The notes under the pieces were generated by a model that was given only the letters and a program-made list of their open reading frames with translations, made no database searches and had not been told where the DNA came from. 5,390 nt of DNA, taken from contig JALVXV010000001.1 of NCBI GenBank assembly GCA_027038235.1, positions 1-5,390 on the forward strand, given 5' to 3'. The translations under genes and the position numbers were made by a program. This DNA comes from Campylobacterales bacterium (lineage in GTDB: Bacteria > Campylobacterota > Campylobacteria > Campylobacterales > JALSKU01). Shown piece after piece: positions 1-5,390 of the stretch. Positions within the stretch are counted from its first letter, which is position 1. Each line of letters opens with the position of its first letter.

Positions 1-1364
1 CAACTCATATAAAAATAGCCATTAGAGTATTTTAACACTCTTGATTCAGTATTTACACATAAACCCTTATAGATATTTAGCAACTTGACAGGAATTTTAT
101 TGTTGATACAGTTATAAAGTATATGCTTTATCTGCTCTTTTTCATCAACTTTATCATCTAAAAATTTATATTCAAAATAATTTTCTCTTACAATCTCTTC
201 TGATGTTAGAGTGTGATTGTCAACTTTATCTATAAACTTTATAACACTATTTAAATCTTTATTTAATATAGAAAAAAATGATGTAGTTATTATGGGTGAA
301 AATTTACTATCTTTTTGACTCTCTATGATATTGTTGTGTAAAACATAGGTAAAATTTTTAATACCCTCAAAATCCATATCCTCATAAAGCAAGATAAAGA
401 GATTTTTATTCCACTCCACTATCTTTTCGCCACCCTCTTTAAAGCTATTTAGTTTTATAAGAAACTCTTTTAAAAAGTTATAATACTCAACTTTTGGATA
501 CAAATTTTGTAACTTTTCTCCATTATCGATAGATACTATAACTATATAAAGCTCTTTGCCTGAGATATTGGATTGAACAATTTTATCCTTTAATTTCTCA
601 ATAAAACCAAATCTATTTTGTGTCAACTCCTCTATAGAGTTATCGATAAGTGTCTCATTTTCAAAGATACTAAGTACTGTTTTATGCTCATTTTGATTGT
701 AAGTTATAGAGCAATAGACCTCTACATACTCTTTTTGTCCATCCTCTAGCAATAGCTTTAAATTGAGAGGTTTTTTCTCATTGAGTAAGGAGTATAACTC
801 CTTATTTTTTTTTATAATTTGCTCTATTGTTTCTAGGTTGTCGCTATTATAAAACTCTTTTGCTGCACTATTTATATAGCTTAATCTCCTATTTTCAAAT
901 ATCAAAATAGGATATGCTTTATCTATTTGTTTTCCAAGATATGATATATTGGCACTATGAATATCAAGAGCAACTTTTTTTACAGATTTGCTAAAAAACT
1001 CCTTTGCAAATGCCTTATCAATCTTTATAGAAAAGAGATTTTTGATACCAAACCTTATGGAAAATTTTAAGACTGAGGTATTTGTATCCATATCTGTAAA
1101 GAGATAGAAATGGGCAAAGCTATTGTTTAGGATAAGTTTTTGGATATATTTTAACAACTCATTATTAATTTTTTCAAACTCAAGTATAAATATATGGGCT
1201 TTTGGCATTGTAAAAGTTTTATCTTTTATATCTACAATATCATATCTCAAAAAGTTATCAGCATAGCTATCTAGTAGCTCAAGTCTGTTATCTTCACTAT
1301 AGATATGACATACAGAGATATTTTTTGTAATTTTTTGATTTATACTTGATAAACCACTTTTCAC
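1..1364 (-). CDS. Degenerate receiver-like/PAS/GGDEF-like signalling protein, 3' end beyond window
   Basis: An open frame of 454 codons runs off the left edge without a stop, so the C-terminus is missing. It starts at GTG, with AAGGAGAT six bases upstream and an in-frame TAA just before that; the first in-frame ATG is only at codon 53. Residues about 16-125 alternate strands and helices like a receiver domain, but the usual phosphoacceptor strand reads HIFILEFE (57-64), without the expected Asp. Residues about 150-235 look like a PAS domain (PILIFENRRLSYINSAAKEF, 152-171). Residues about 245-345 align by eye with a GGDEF domain (ELTQNRFGFIEKL at 246-258, IVIVSIDNGEKL at 274-285), but the signature loop reads EWNKNLF (317-323), so cyclase activity is not expected. 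The last segment, with KIPVKLLNIYKGL (423-435), resembles the start of a Campylobacterota PilZ-like domain. It has no membrane segment, so it is probably cytoplasmic. Inference: a sensor or effector using c-di-GMP-type modules as binding or scaffold domains. Partner and output are unknown. Confidence 0.75.
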   Translation of the reverse strand, partial: MKSGLSSINQKITKNISVCHIYSEDNRLELLDSYADNFLRYDIVDIKDKTFTMPKAHIFILEFEKINNELLKYIQKLILNNSFAHFYLFTDMDTNTSVLKFSIRFGIKNLFSIKIDKAFAKEFFSKSVKKVALDIHSANISYLGKQIDKAYPILIFENRRLSYINSAAKEFYNSDNLETIEQIIKKNKELYSLLNEKKPLNLKLLLEDGQKEYVEVYCSITYNQNEHKTVLSIFENETLIDNSIEELTQNRFGFIEKLKDKIVQSNISGKELYIVIVSIDNGEKLQNLYPKVEYYNFLKEFLIKLNSFKEGGEKIVEWNKNLFILLYEDMDFEGIKNFTYVLHNNIIESQKDSKFSPIITTSFFSILNKDLNSVIKFIDKVDNHTLTSEEIVRENYFEYKFLDDKVDEKEQIKHILYNCINNKIPVKLLNIYKGLCVNTESRVLKYSNGYFYMS

Positions 1365-1370
1365 TTTGCG

Positions 1371-1378
1371 ATCTCCTT
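1371..1378 (-). promoter_or_regulatory. Ribosome binding site fixing the GTG start at 1364
   Basis: The minus strand reads AAGGAGAT, then six bases, then GTG. This near-perfect Shine-Dalgarno sequence, together with an in-frame TAA just upstream of it, supports the non-ATG start of the signalling gene. Confidence 0.8.
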
Positions 1379-1381
1379 TTT

Positions 1382-1404
1382 AAAAAAAGCAAAACTCTTT
1401 TGGC
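1382..1404 (-). terminator. Possible weak terminator after purU
   Basis: On the minus strand, eleven bases past the purU stop, CAAAA and TTTTG can pair around a GAG loop. One more G-C pair is possible if a C is bulged, and seven Ts follow. The stem is short and AT-rich, so termination would be partial at best. It sits just before the ribosome binding site of the next gene and could lower read-through into the signalling gene. Confidence 0.25.
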
Positions 1405-1414
1405 AAAATCAATT

Positions 1415-2251
1415 TTAAAATATAACAGTCTTATTACCATTTATAAATATTTTATCATCAAATGCTAAAGCTAAAGCATTTGACAATACACTCTTTTCTA
1501 TATTTCTTCCAGCTAGTTGCATATCTTTCCAACTGTAGGTGTGATCTACTCTTATGATATCTTGAGATATAATAGGCCCCTCATCAAGATCATCATTTAC
1601 TATATGGGCTGTTGCTCCTATTATTTTTACCCCTCTATTATAAGCTTGTTTGTATGGATTTGCACCTATAAAAGCGGGTAGAAATGAGTGGTGAATATTT
1701 ATAATGCGATCTTTATAGTTTTTAACAAAATTAGGAGTAAGTATCCTCATATACTTTGCTAAAACTATATAATCTATCTCATACAATTTTAAAACTTCAA
1801 GAATTTGCTCTTCATGCTCAGTCCTACTTAGAGTATCGTGGGAGATAAAATGGTATGGTATATCAAATTTTTCCACCAATGCTCTTAATATCTCATAATT
1901 TGAAACTACTGCTAAAATATTTGCATTTAACTCATTGCTATAGTGCTTTATGAGTATATCACCTAGAGCATGTGCCTCTTTGGTACAAAAAATGACTATA
2001 TTTTTTCTCTTTCTTTTTGATATGTAGATATTTGCTTCACTTCCTAGCTCTTTTTGAAGTTCATCTTTTATATCCTCTTCTAAAACTTCACCATTTACCT
2101 CTGCTCTAAAAAAAAATCTCCTATTTTCTAAATCAACAAACTCTCTATTTGTGATAATATTTACACCATTTTTATATAAAATCTTAGAAACTTTATATAC
2201 AAGTCCCTTTCTATCAGTGCAATCAACTTTTATGATATAGCTACTATTCAT
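1415..2251 (-). CDS. purU: Formyltetrahydrofolate deformylase PurU
   Basis: The 278-residue product matches the usual PurU length (about 275-290). It hydrolyses 10-formyltetrahydrofolate to tetrahydrofolate and formate in the cytoplasm, balancing one-carbon pools and supplying formate where PurT is used for purine synthesis. Residues about 4-78 form an ACT-type regulatory domain (DCTDRKGLVYKVSKIL, 10-25), which in the Escherichia coli enzyme responds to methionine and glycine. Residues about 83-270 form the formyltransferase fold. The catalytic trio typical of this fold is visible: Asn185 and His187 in NIHHSFLPAFIGA, and Asp223 in DEGPII. The ATG is preceded directly by an in-frame TAA, so the start cannot lie further upstream. 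The ribosome site is weak (GGGG about five bases before ATG). A TATAAT box about 25 bases upstream suggests its own promoter. Family assignment is very secure. Whether this organism uses PurT or PurN is not visible here. Confidence 0.96.
   Translation of the reverse strand: MNSSYIIKVDCTDRKGLVYKVSKILYKNGVNIITNREFVDLENRRFFFRAEVNGEVLEEDIKDELQKELGSEANIYISKRKRKNIVIFCTKEAHALGDILIKHYSNELNANILAVVSNYEILRALVEKFDIPYHFISHDTLSRTEHEEQILEVLKLYEIDYIVLAKYMRILTPNFVKNYKDRIINIHHSFLPAFIGANPYKQAYNRGVKIIGATAHIVNDDLDEGPIISQDIIRVDHTYSWKDMQLAGRNIEKSVLSNALALAFDDKIFINGNKTVIF
1458..1483. repeat. Perfect 9-base inverted repeat inside the purU 3' end
   Basis: TCAAATGCT and AGCATTTGA face each other around an eight-base centre that itself contains the palindrome AGCT. 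On the purU strand the segment encodes the repeated Ala-Leu-Ala-Leu-Ala stretch near residues 258-264, so it may simply reflect repeated codons. No T-tract follows, so it is not a standard terminator. Confidence 0.6.
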
Positions 2252-2276
2252 TTAAACCCCAAAGTCTATTTGGTAC

Positions 2277-2282
2277 ATTATA
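2277..2282 (-). promoter_or_regulatory. Probable -10 box of a purU promoter
   Basis: The minus strand reads TTTTTTG followed by TATAAT, the T-rich, extended -10 pattern typical of Campylobacterota housekeeping promoters, which usually lack a recognisable -35. Transcription would begin near 2270, giving purU a leader of roughly 18-20 bases. It lies in the 53-base gap after amrA, so purU could be transcribed alone as well as by read-through. Confidence 0.55.
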
Positions 2283-2304
2283 CAAAAAACAAACTTAAAT
2301 AGTG

Positions 2305-2856
2305 CTATTCACTATACTTTTCAACCTGATAGGTAAAAATTTCTGGATGATATTTTAAACACTCTTTTTCAAGTCCAGCTTTTTGGCATAAATGAGAAAA
2401 AAAGAGATCAAATGTAGGTAACTGCTCCCAAACTTGTGGTAAAAATGTAGCTTGATGGGTATCTAACTTTAGTACAACACCATCAATATTTACTCTTATC
2501 TTCTTTTTTAAATCATCTATATCATTATAGTTTAATATCTGGGGTTTTGAGAGTATAGAGACCTCTACTTTTATATCATCATACTCCAAATCATTAAGAG
2601 CCTGAAACCTAGGATCATGCAAAGCAGCAGATCTTGCATTGAGTATTATATCCTCATATAAAGGTCTATAAGCCTCCAAAGAGCCTATACAGCCTCTTAG
2701 GGAATGCTCTTTACCTTTAGTGATTGTCACAAAAGATGAACCTAGCTCTTTAAGCTTAGGATACTTACTAAGCAAACTATCAAGATCTACCTCATAATGA
2801 ATGCCGACAGATTGAGCTATGGCAGCTCTAGCTAGTTGCAGATATATATCCCCCAT
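2305..2856 (-). CDS. amrA: AMMECR1-domain protein (AmmeMemoRadiSam system protein A)
   Basis: The 183-residue product has the normal length of stand-alone prokaryotic AMMECR1 proteins and covers the whole domain. Visible hallmarks are the family signature LRGCIGSL (53-60), the AALHDPRF segment (77-84), a VEVSILS strand (98-103 region) and the late ATFLPQVWEQ motif (136-145). Cys56 in the signature is the best candidate functional residue. The protein appears cytoplasmic, with no signal or membrane segment. In many prokaryotes it is encoded beside a Memo-family protein and a radical SAM protein, which gave rise to the AmmeMemoRadiSam name. The biochemical role of the set is not settled, so none is assigned. 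Neither partner lies in this window: the downstream neighbour is purU and the upstream neighbour is a divergent lipoprotein gene. The ATG has AAGGAGT seven bases upstream, with an in-frame TAA further upstream. The stop is TAG. Confidence 0.92.
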   Translation of the reverse strand: MGDIYLQLARAAIAQSVGIHYEVDLDSLLSKYPKLKELGSSFVTITKGKEHSLRGCIGSLEAYRPLYEDIILNARSAALHDPRFQALNDLEYDDIKVEVSILSKPQILNYNDIDDLKKKIRVNIDGVVLKLDTHQATFLPQVWEQLPTFDLFFSHLCQKAGLEKECLKYHPEIFTYQVEKYSE

Positions 2857-2863
2857 ATTTTTG

Positions 2864-2870
2864 ACTCCTT
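2864..2870 (-). promoter_or_regulatory. Ribosome binding site of amrA
   Basis: The minus strand reads AAGGAGT seven bases before the ATG at 2856. It is stronger than the site in front of purU and agrees with the family's usual N-terminus. Confidence 0.75.
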
Positions 2871-2883
2871 TTTTATCGGATTA

Positions 2884-2898
2884 AAGATATTTTATCTT
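2884..2898. repeat. Small perfect dyad in the divergent promoter region
   Basis: AAGATA and TATCTT form a perfect inverted repeat around TTT. It lies where the -35 and spacer of the plus-strand promoter should be, and also overlaps candidate -10 hexamers for amrA. It could be an operator half-site pair, but six-base AT-rich dyads arise often by chance in such sequence. Confidence 0.3.
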
Positions 2899-2904
2899 AT
2901 TTTA
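2889..2904 (-). promoter_or_regulatory. Candidate amrA promoter region
   Basis: Two minus-strand TAAAAT hexamers (2899-2904 and 2889-2894) lie 33-48 bases before the amrA start. Either could serve as a -10 box, but neither has the strong T-rich upstream stretch seen for the divergent gene. amrA must be transcribed from somewhere in this gap or just beyond, because the upstream gene points away. The exact hexamer is uncertain. Confidence 0.3.
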
Positions 2905-2906
2905 GC

Positions 2907-2912
2907 TATAAT
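2907..2912 (+). promoter_or_regulatory. -10 box of the lipoprotein gene promoter
   Basis: The sequence ATTTTAGC followed by TATAAT is an almost ideal Campylobacterota sigma-70 promoter core, with T-rich runs spaced along the upstream bases (2890-2903) instead of a -35 box. Transcription would start near 2919, leaving a leader of about 25 bases before the TTG start at 2944. The last bases of this box overlap an in-frame ATG at 2911, which argues that this ATG is not the start codon. Confidence 0.65.
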
Positions 2913-2927
2913 GAACTTAAGGGCAAC

Positions 2928-2936
2928 AAAAAGGAT
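2928..2936 (+). promoter_or_regulatory. Ribosome binding site deciding the TTG start at 2944
   Basis: AAAAAGGAT ends seven bases before TTG. There is no comparable site before the in-frame ATG at 2911. Together with the promoter position, this makes TTG the favoured start. Confidence 0.55.
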
Positions 2937-2943
2937 ATATAAT

Positions 2944-5390
2944 TTGAGTAATTTTATACGATATTTTATTGGTTTTATAGTGGTAGGTGTATTATTGATC
3001 GGCTGTGGTGGCGGTGGAGGAGGTAGCTCTTCATCTGTAGGTGCTGGTGCTAAAGGGGTAGGTGCTAAAGGACCTTTTAAGCAAGGCTCAACAGTTATCG
3101 CCTATAAACTCAATGCTGATGGTTCAAGAAGCACAACATCAAAGCAAACCTCAATAACAGATGATACAGGTCATTTTAACTTTGCGACATCTCTTCCATG
3201 GACAGGTGCTACAGAGTTTGTTGTAAGTGGCAAATATCTCAATGAAAATACAGGTGCATATATAGATCTACCTAAAACAAAAGGACTTTCAGCCATAATT
3301 GATATAGAGTCTAGCATCACCAAAACTGTAAATATCAATATCTTTACAGATATGGCTACAAAAATTATAAAAAGATCTATGAGTAGTGGCTCTACATTTG
3401 AAAATGCAAAAAAAGAAGCACAATCATCCATTAAAAATCTATTTAATCTCTCAAATAATGCTGTTTTAGAGAAATTAGACTTAACTGATGGCTTAAATAG
3501 TGCACAAGATAATACAAAATTACTTCTTGTATCCTCTGCACTTTTAAAAACATCTGATCCTATGCAGACTTTAAAAAATTTAGAAGATGACTTAAAAGAT
3601 GATGATAAGATAGATAGCACCAATGGCTTAATTTCTCTTAATGAATTAAAAATTAGGGCTAAGCAGGTTGATATCCATGCTATCTCTACAACTCTTAAAA
3701 ATGCTGATATAGGTATTGACAATCCTCCTTGTGAAGATATCAATGAAAATATCATCAATACTCCTGTCCATGTTTATGGAGAAAGAGGAATCTATCCTGT
3801 ATCACAACATGATGAAGTAGATACCAATATGACTACAGCTTATTGCCCTGTTGGCATACCAAATGATATAAAAATACCAGTTATATTTTTTGCTTCAGGG
3901 TATAACTCTACAGACTCAAATGACTACAAAACTCTTTTGACATTTATCGCTAGTCAAGGATACTGTGTCATCTATGCAAAGCAAAATATACATGGATGGA
4001 ATGATCTGTTTGCAAACTTTGATAAAATGCTTGATAGTGCAAATGCAATACTCCCAAAACTAGATACAACTCGTATAGGTGTCATAGGGCACTCTTTGGG
4101 TGGTGGTTATGCTTTTAGCATACTCAAACACTTTTCAGATAAGGGATATGGTGCAAATGGTAGGTTTATTATGGTGCTTGAGGGCTATTATGCCTACAAT
4201 CTTACCAAACAGGATATGCAAAATCTCCCTTCAAATACCAATGTAGTGATGCAACAATATGGAGCAGGAGGAAACAATGTAATAAATGATACCGACCCTC
4301 GCATCACACTAACAGAGTTTTATATGCTTGATTCAATACCGAAAAATCAAAAAGATTGGCAGATAGTAGAAAATGCTGATCACCATTATCCTATGGGAGA
4401 TAAACCTTATACTCAAATGCAAGGCATTTTAAAACCACTAGATGCACTAATGGATTATACATTTAATGCCACAGCTTTAGCACATGATATAGCACTTGAA
4501 GTGGGGAGTGATGATCCTTATGCTTATGGCAATGGCATACAGAAAGTCAAACCTATGGATGAGTATAGTTACAGGTGTGATCATGATATCAATGTAGCTA
4601 TAGATTATTGTGATATGGCACAATGGTATAGCAATAAACAATTAATTCTTCATCAAAAAGGACACTGGCTTCCTATGATGGCAGATAATTTTGCTTCTAG
4701 GGCAGATTACATAAACACCTTGCCTTTTTCTGGCTTTACGATGGTTGGCAACACTTATACCGATAGAGTTATGGAATCCAACACTACACTACTACCCTAC
4801 TCATATATTTGGAATGAGGTGAAAAATGTAAAAGATTTGTATCCTACAAAGTCAAACTTTTTGACTGTAAATATGCATTTTCCAGGCGACTTTTGGGATG
4901 ATGCGATATGGAATAATGTGATAGCAAATTTTGCTACTTTAGCTAGAGTAGCAAAAAACTTAGGTTTTAGGGGGATTATATATGATGATGAGCCTTATGA
5001 TGCACAGAGTCATAAGATGATCAACTACAAACATGATAATGCATGGTATGACAATAATGCATATAAAAACCCAAATTATACCTTCAAAGAGCACTCAGAT
5101 AAGATTACAGAACGATTTAAACAGATAATGGAGGCGATGATAAGAGAGTATCCTGCTATAGATGTGCTTTACTATCACTCTCCTGTAGAGGGACATATAA
5201 AAGCAGACAATGGCATCAATGGGCATCCTGTAGTGGTGGATGTTGGACTAGAAAGAGAGCATGAATTTACTGGAGCAATGTTTGTAGGCTTTAAAGAGGG
5301 GCTTTCACATCAAGCAGAACTTCATGATATGGGTGAAGATTATAGACTTCGCACACAGACTCATTTTGATGATGCCTATGAATGGCGAAA
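2944..5390 (+). CDS. Multidomain surface lipoprotein: alpha/beta hydrolase plus glycoside-hydrolase-like barrel, 3' end beyond window
   Basis: The frame stays open for at least 815 codons and runs off the right edge. From the TTG start, residues 1-20 form a lipoprotein signal peptide with lipobox LIGC, so Cys21 would be lipidated. Six glycines and four serines follow as a linker. Residues about 40-115 look like a beta-rich, carboxypeptidase-regulatory-type domain (KGPFKQGSTVIAY, 42-54; TDDTGHFNF, 73-81), followed by a helical stretch to about 250. Residues about 310-490 resemble an alpha/beta hydrolase: strand IPVIFFASGY (311-320), nucleophile elbow GHSLGG with Ser384, candidate acid Asp449 or Asp451, and candidate histidine His480 or His481. 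Residues about 565 onward resemble a TIM-barrel glycoside hydrolase: KQLILHQKGHWLP at the first strand (565-577), PFSGFTMVG (594-602), and GIIYDDEPYD with Asp681, Asp682 and Glu683. Cys545 and Cys556 could form a disulfide. Inference: an envelope-anchored enzyme acting on an external polymer or glycolipid. The substrate is unknown, and the barrel family is not recognised with certainty. Confidence 0.85.
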   Translation, partial: MSNFIRYFIGFIVVGVLLIGCGGGGGGSSSSVGAGAKGVGAKGPFKQGSTVIAYKLNADGSRSTTSKQTSITDDTGHFNFATSLPWTGATEFVVSGKYLNENTGAYIDLPKTKGLSAIIDIESSITKTVNINIFTDMATKIIKRSMSSGSTFENAKKEAQSSIKNLFNLSNNAVLEKLDLTDGLNSAQDNTKLLLVSSALLKTSDPMQTLKNLEDDLKDDDKIDSTNGLISLNELKIRAKQVDIHAISTTLKNADIGIDNPPCEDINENIINTPVHVYGERGIYPVSQHDEVDTNMTTAYCPVGIPNDIKIPVIFFASGYNSTDSNDYKTLLTFIASQGYCVIYAKQNIHGWNDLFANFDKMLDSANAILPKLDTTRIGVIGHSLGGGYAFSILKHFSDKGYGANGRFIMVLEGYYAYNLTKQDMQNLPSNTNVVMQQYGAGGNNVINDTDPRITLTEFYMLDSIPKNQKDWQIVENADHHYPMGDKPYTQMQGILKPLDALMDYTFNATALAHDIALEVGSDDPYAYGNGIQKVKPMDEYSYRCDHDINVAIDYCDMAQWYSNKQLILHQKGHWLPMMADNFASRADYINTLPFSGFTMVGNTYTDRVMESNTTLLPYSYIWNEVKNVKDLYPTKSNFLTVNMHFPGDFWDDAIWNNVIANFATLARVAKNLGFRGIIYDDEPYDAQSHKMINYKHDNAWYDNNAYKNPNYTFKEHSDKITERFKQIMEAMIREYPAIDVLYYHSPVEGHIKADNGINGHPVVVDVGLEREHEFTGAMFVGFKEGLSHQAELHDMGEDYRLRTQTHFDDAYEWR
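3046..3075 (+). repeat. Short imperfect 15-base tandem duplication
   Basis: GGTGCTAAAGG occurs at 3046 and again at 3061, in two adjacent 15-base units encoding GAKGV then GAKGP, directly after the Gly/Ser linker of the lipoprotein. It probably arose by slippage and lengthens the flexible tether between the lipid anchor and the first folded domain. Confidence 0.5.

Noticed and set aside
22..41. AGAGT/ACTCT inverted repeat near the left edge
   Set aside because: It lies within the open coding frame, with short arms, and no signal is associated with it. Chance is sufficient.
2298..2309. AATAG-TG-CTATT inverted repeat at the amrA stop as a terminator
   Set aside because: The arms are five AT-rich bases and the two-base centre is too small for a loop, so the remaining stem would be very weak despite T-rich sequence downstream.
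3007..3036. Glycine-codon run (GGT/GGC/GGA) as a repeat element or slippage-based phase-variation tract
   Set aside because: The codons are mixed and there is no long homopolymer or uniform repeat unit. It reads as the ordinary Gly-Ser linker that follows many Campylobacterota lipoboxes.
3171..3758. A 195-codon minus-strand open frame
   Set aside because: It lies wholly opposite the lipoprotein frame, which continues without a stop on both sides and shows recognisable domains. The antisense translation is Ser/Phe-rich with no family motif or ribosome site, typical of a shadow frame.
1..5390. Mobile elements, CRISPR arrays, tRNA or rRNA genes
   Set aside because: No transposase-like frame, regularly spaced repeats, cloverleaf sequence or rRNA-like segment was seen. 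Almost the whole window is accounted for by four genes.

Overview
The window looks like chromosomal DNA from a Campylobacterota (epsilonproteobacterial) organism of the Sulfurimonas/Sulfurovum/Arcobacter type. The evidence is a strongly AT-rich sequence with AT-ending codons, short intergenic gaps, T-rich promoters with a TATAAT -10 box and no clear -35, and a style of signalling protein and Gly-rich lipoprotein typical of that group. The genus is an inference and is not proven by any single gene.

Layout: three genes lie on the minus strand and are read right to left. First is an AMMECR1-family protein (amrA, 2305-2856). Next is formyltetrahydrofolate deformylase (purU, 1415-2251). Last is a large signalling protein that runs off the left edge (1-1364). 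It combines a receiver-like domain lacking its phosphoacceptor, a PAS domain, a GGDEF-like domain that has lost its signature, and what looks like the start of a PilZ-like domain. Gaps of 53 and 50 bases and the shared direction suggest partial co-transcription, but purU appears to have its own promoter in the gap, and a weak terminator may separate it from the signalling gene.

An 87-base divergent intergenic region (2857-2943) carries a strong plus-strand -10 box and a small dyad. From it one very long plus-strand gene (2944 to the right edge, at least 815 codons) is transcribed. It encodes a surface lipoprotein with four parts: a lipobox and glycine linker, a beta-rich N-terminal region, an alpha/beta-hydrolase domain with a GHSLGG nucleophile elbow, and a TIM-barrel-like domain with acidic residues that resembles uncharacterised glycoside hydrolases.

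No RNA gene, CRISPR array, insertion sequence or phage gene was seen. purU is housekeeping one-carbon/purine metabolism, and amrA is a conserved gene of unresolved function. The most unusual object is the multidomain lipoprotein, which may be a bifunctional esterase-glycosidase acting on an external polymer. No functional link between it and the minus-strand genes can be shown from the sequence.
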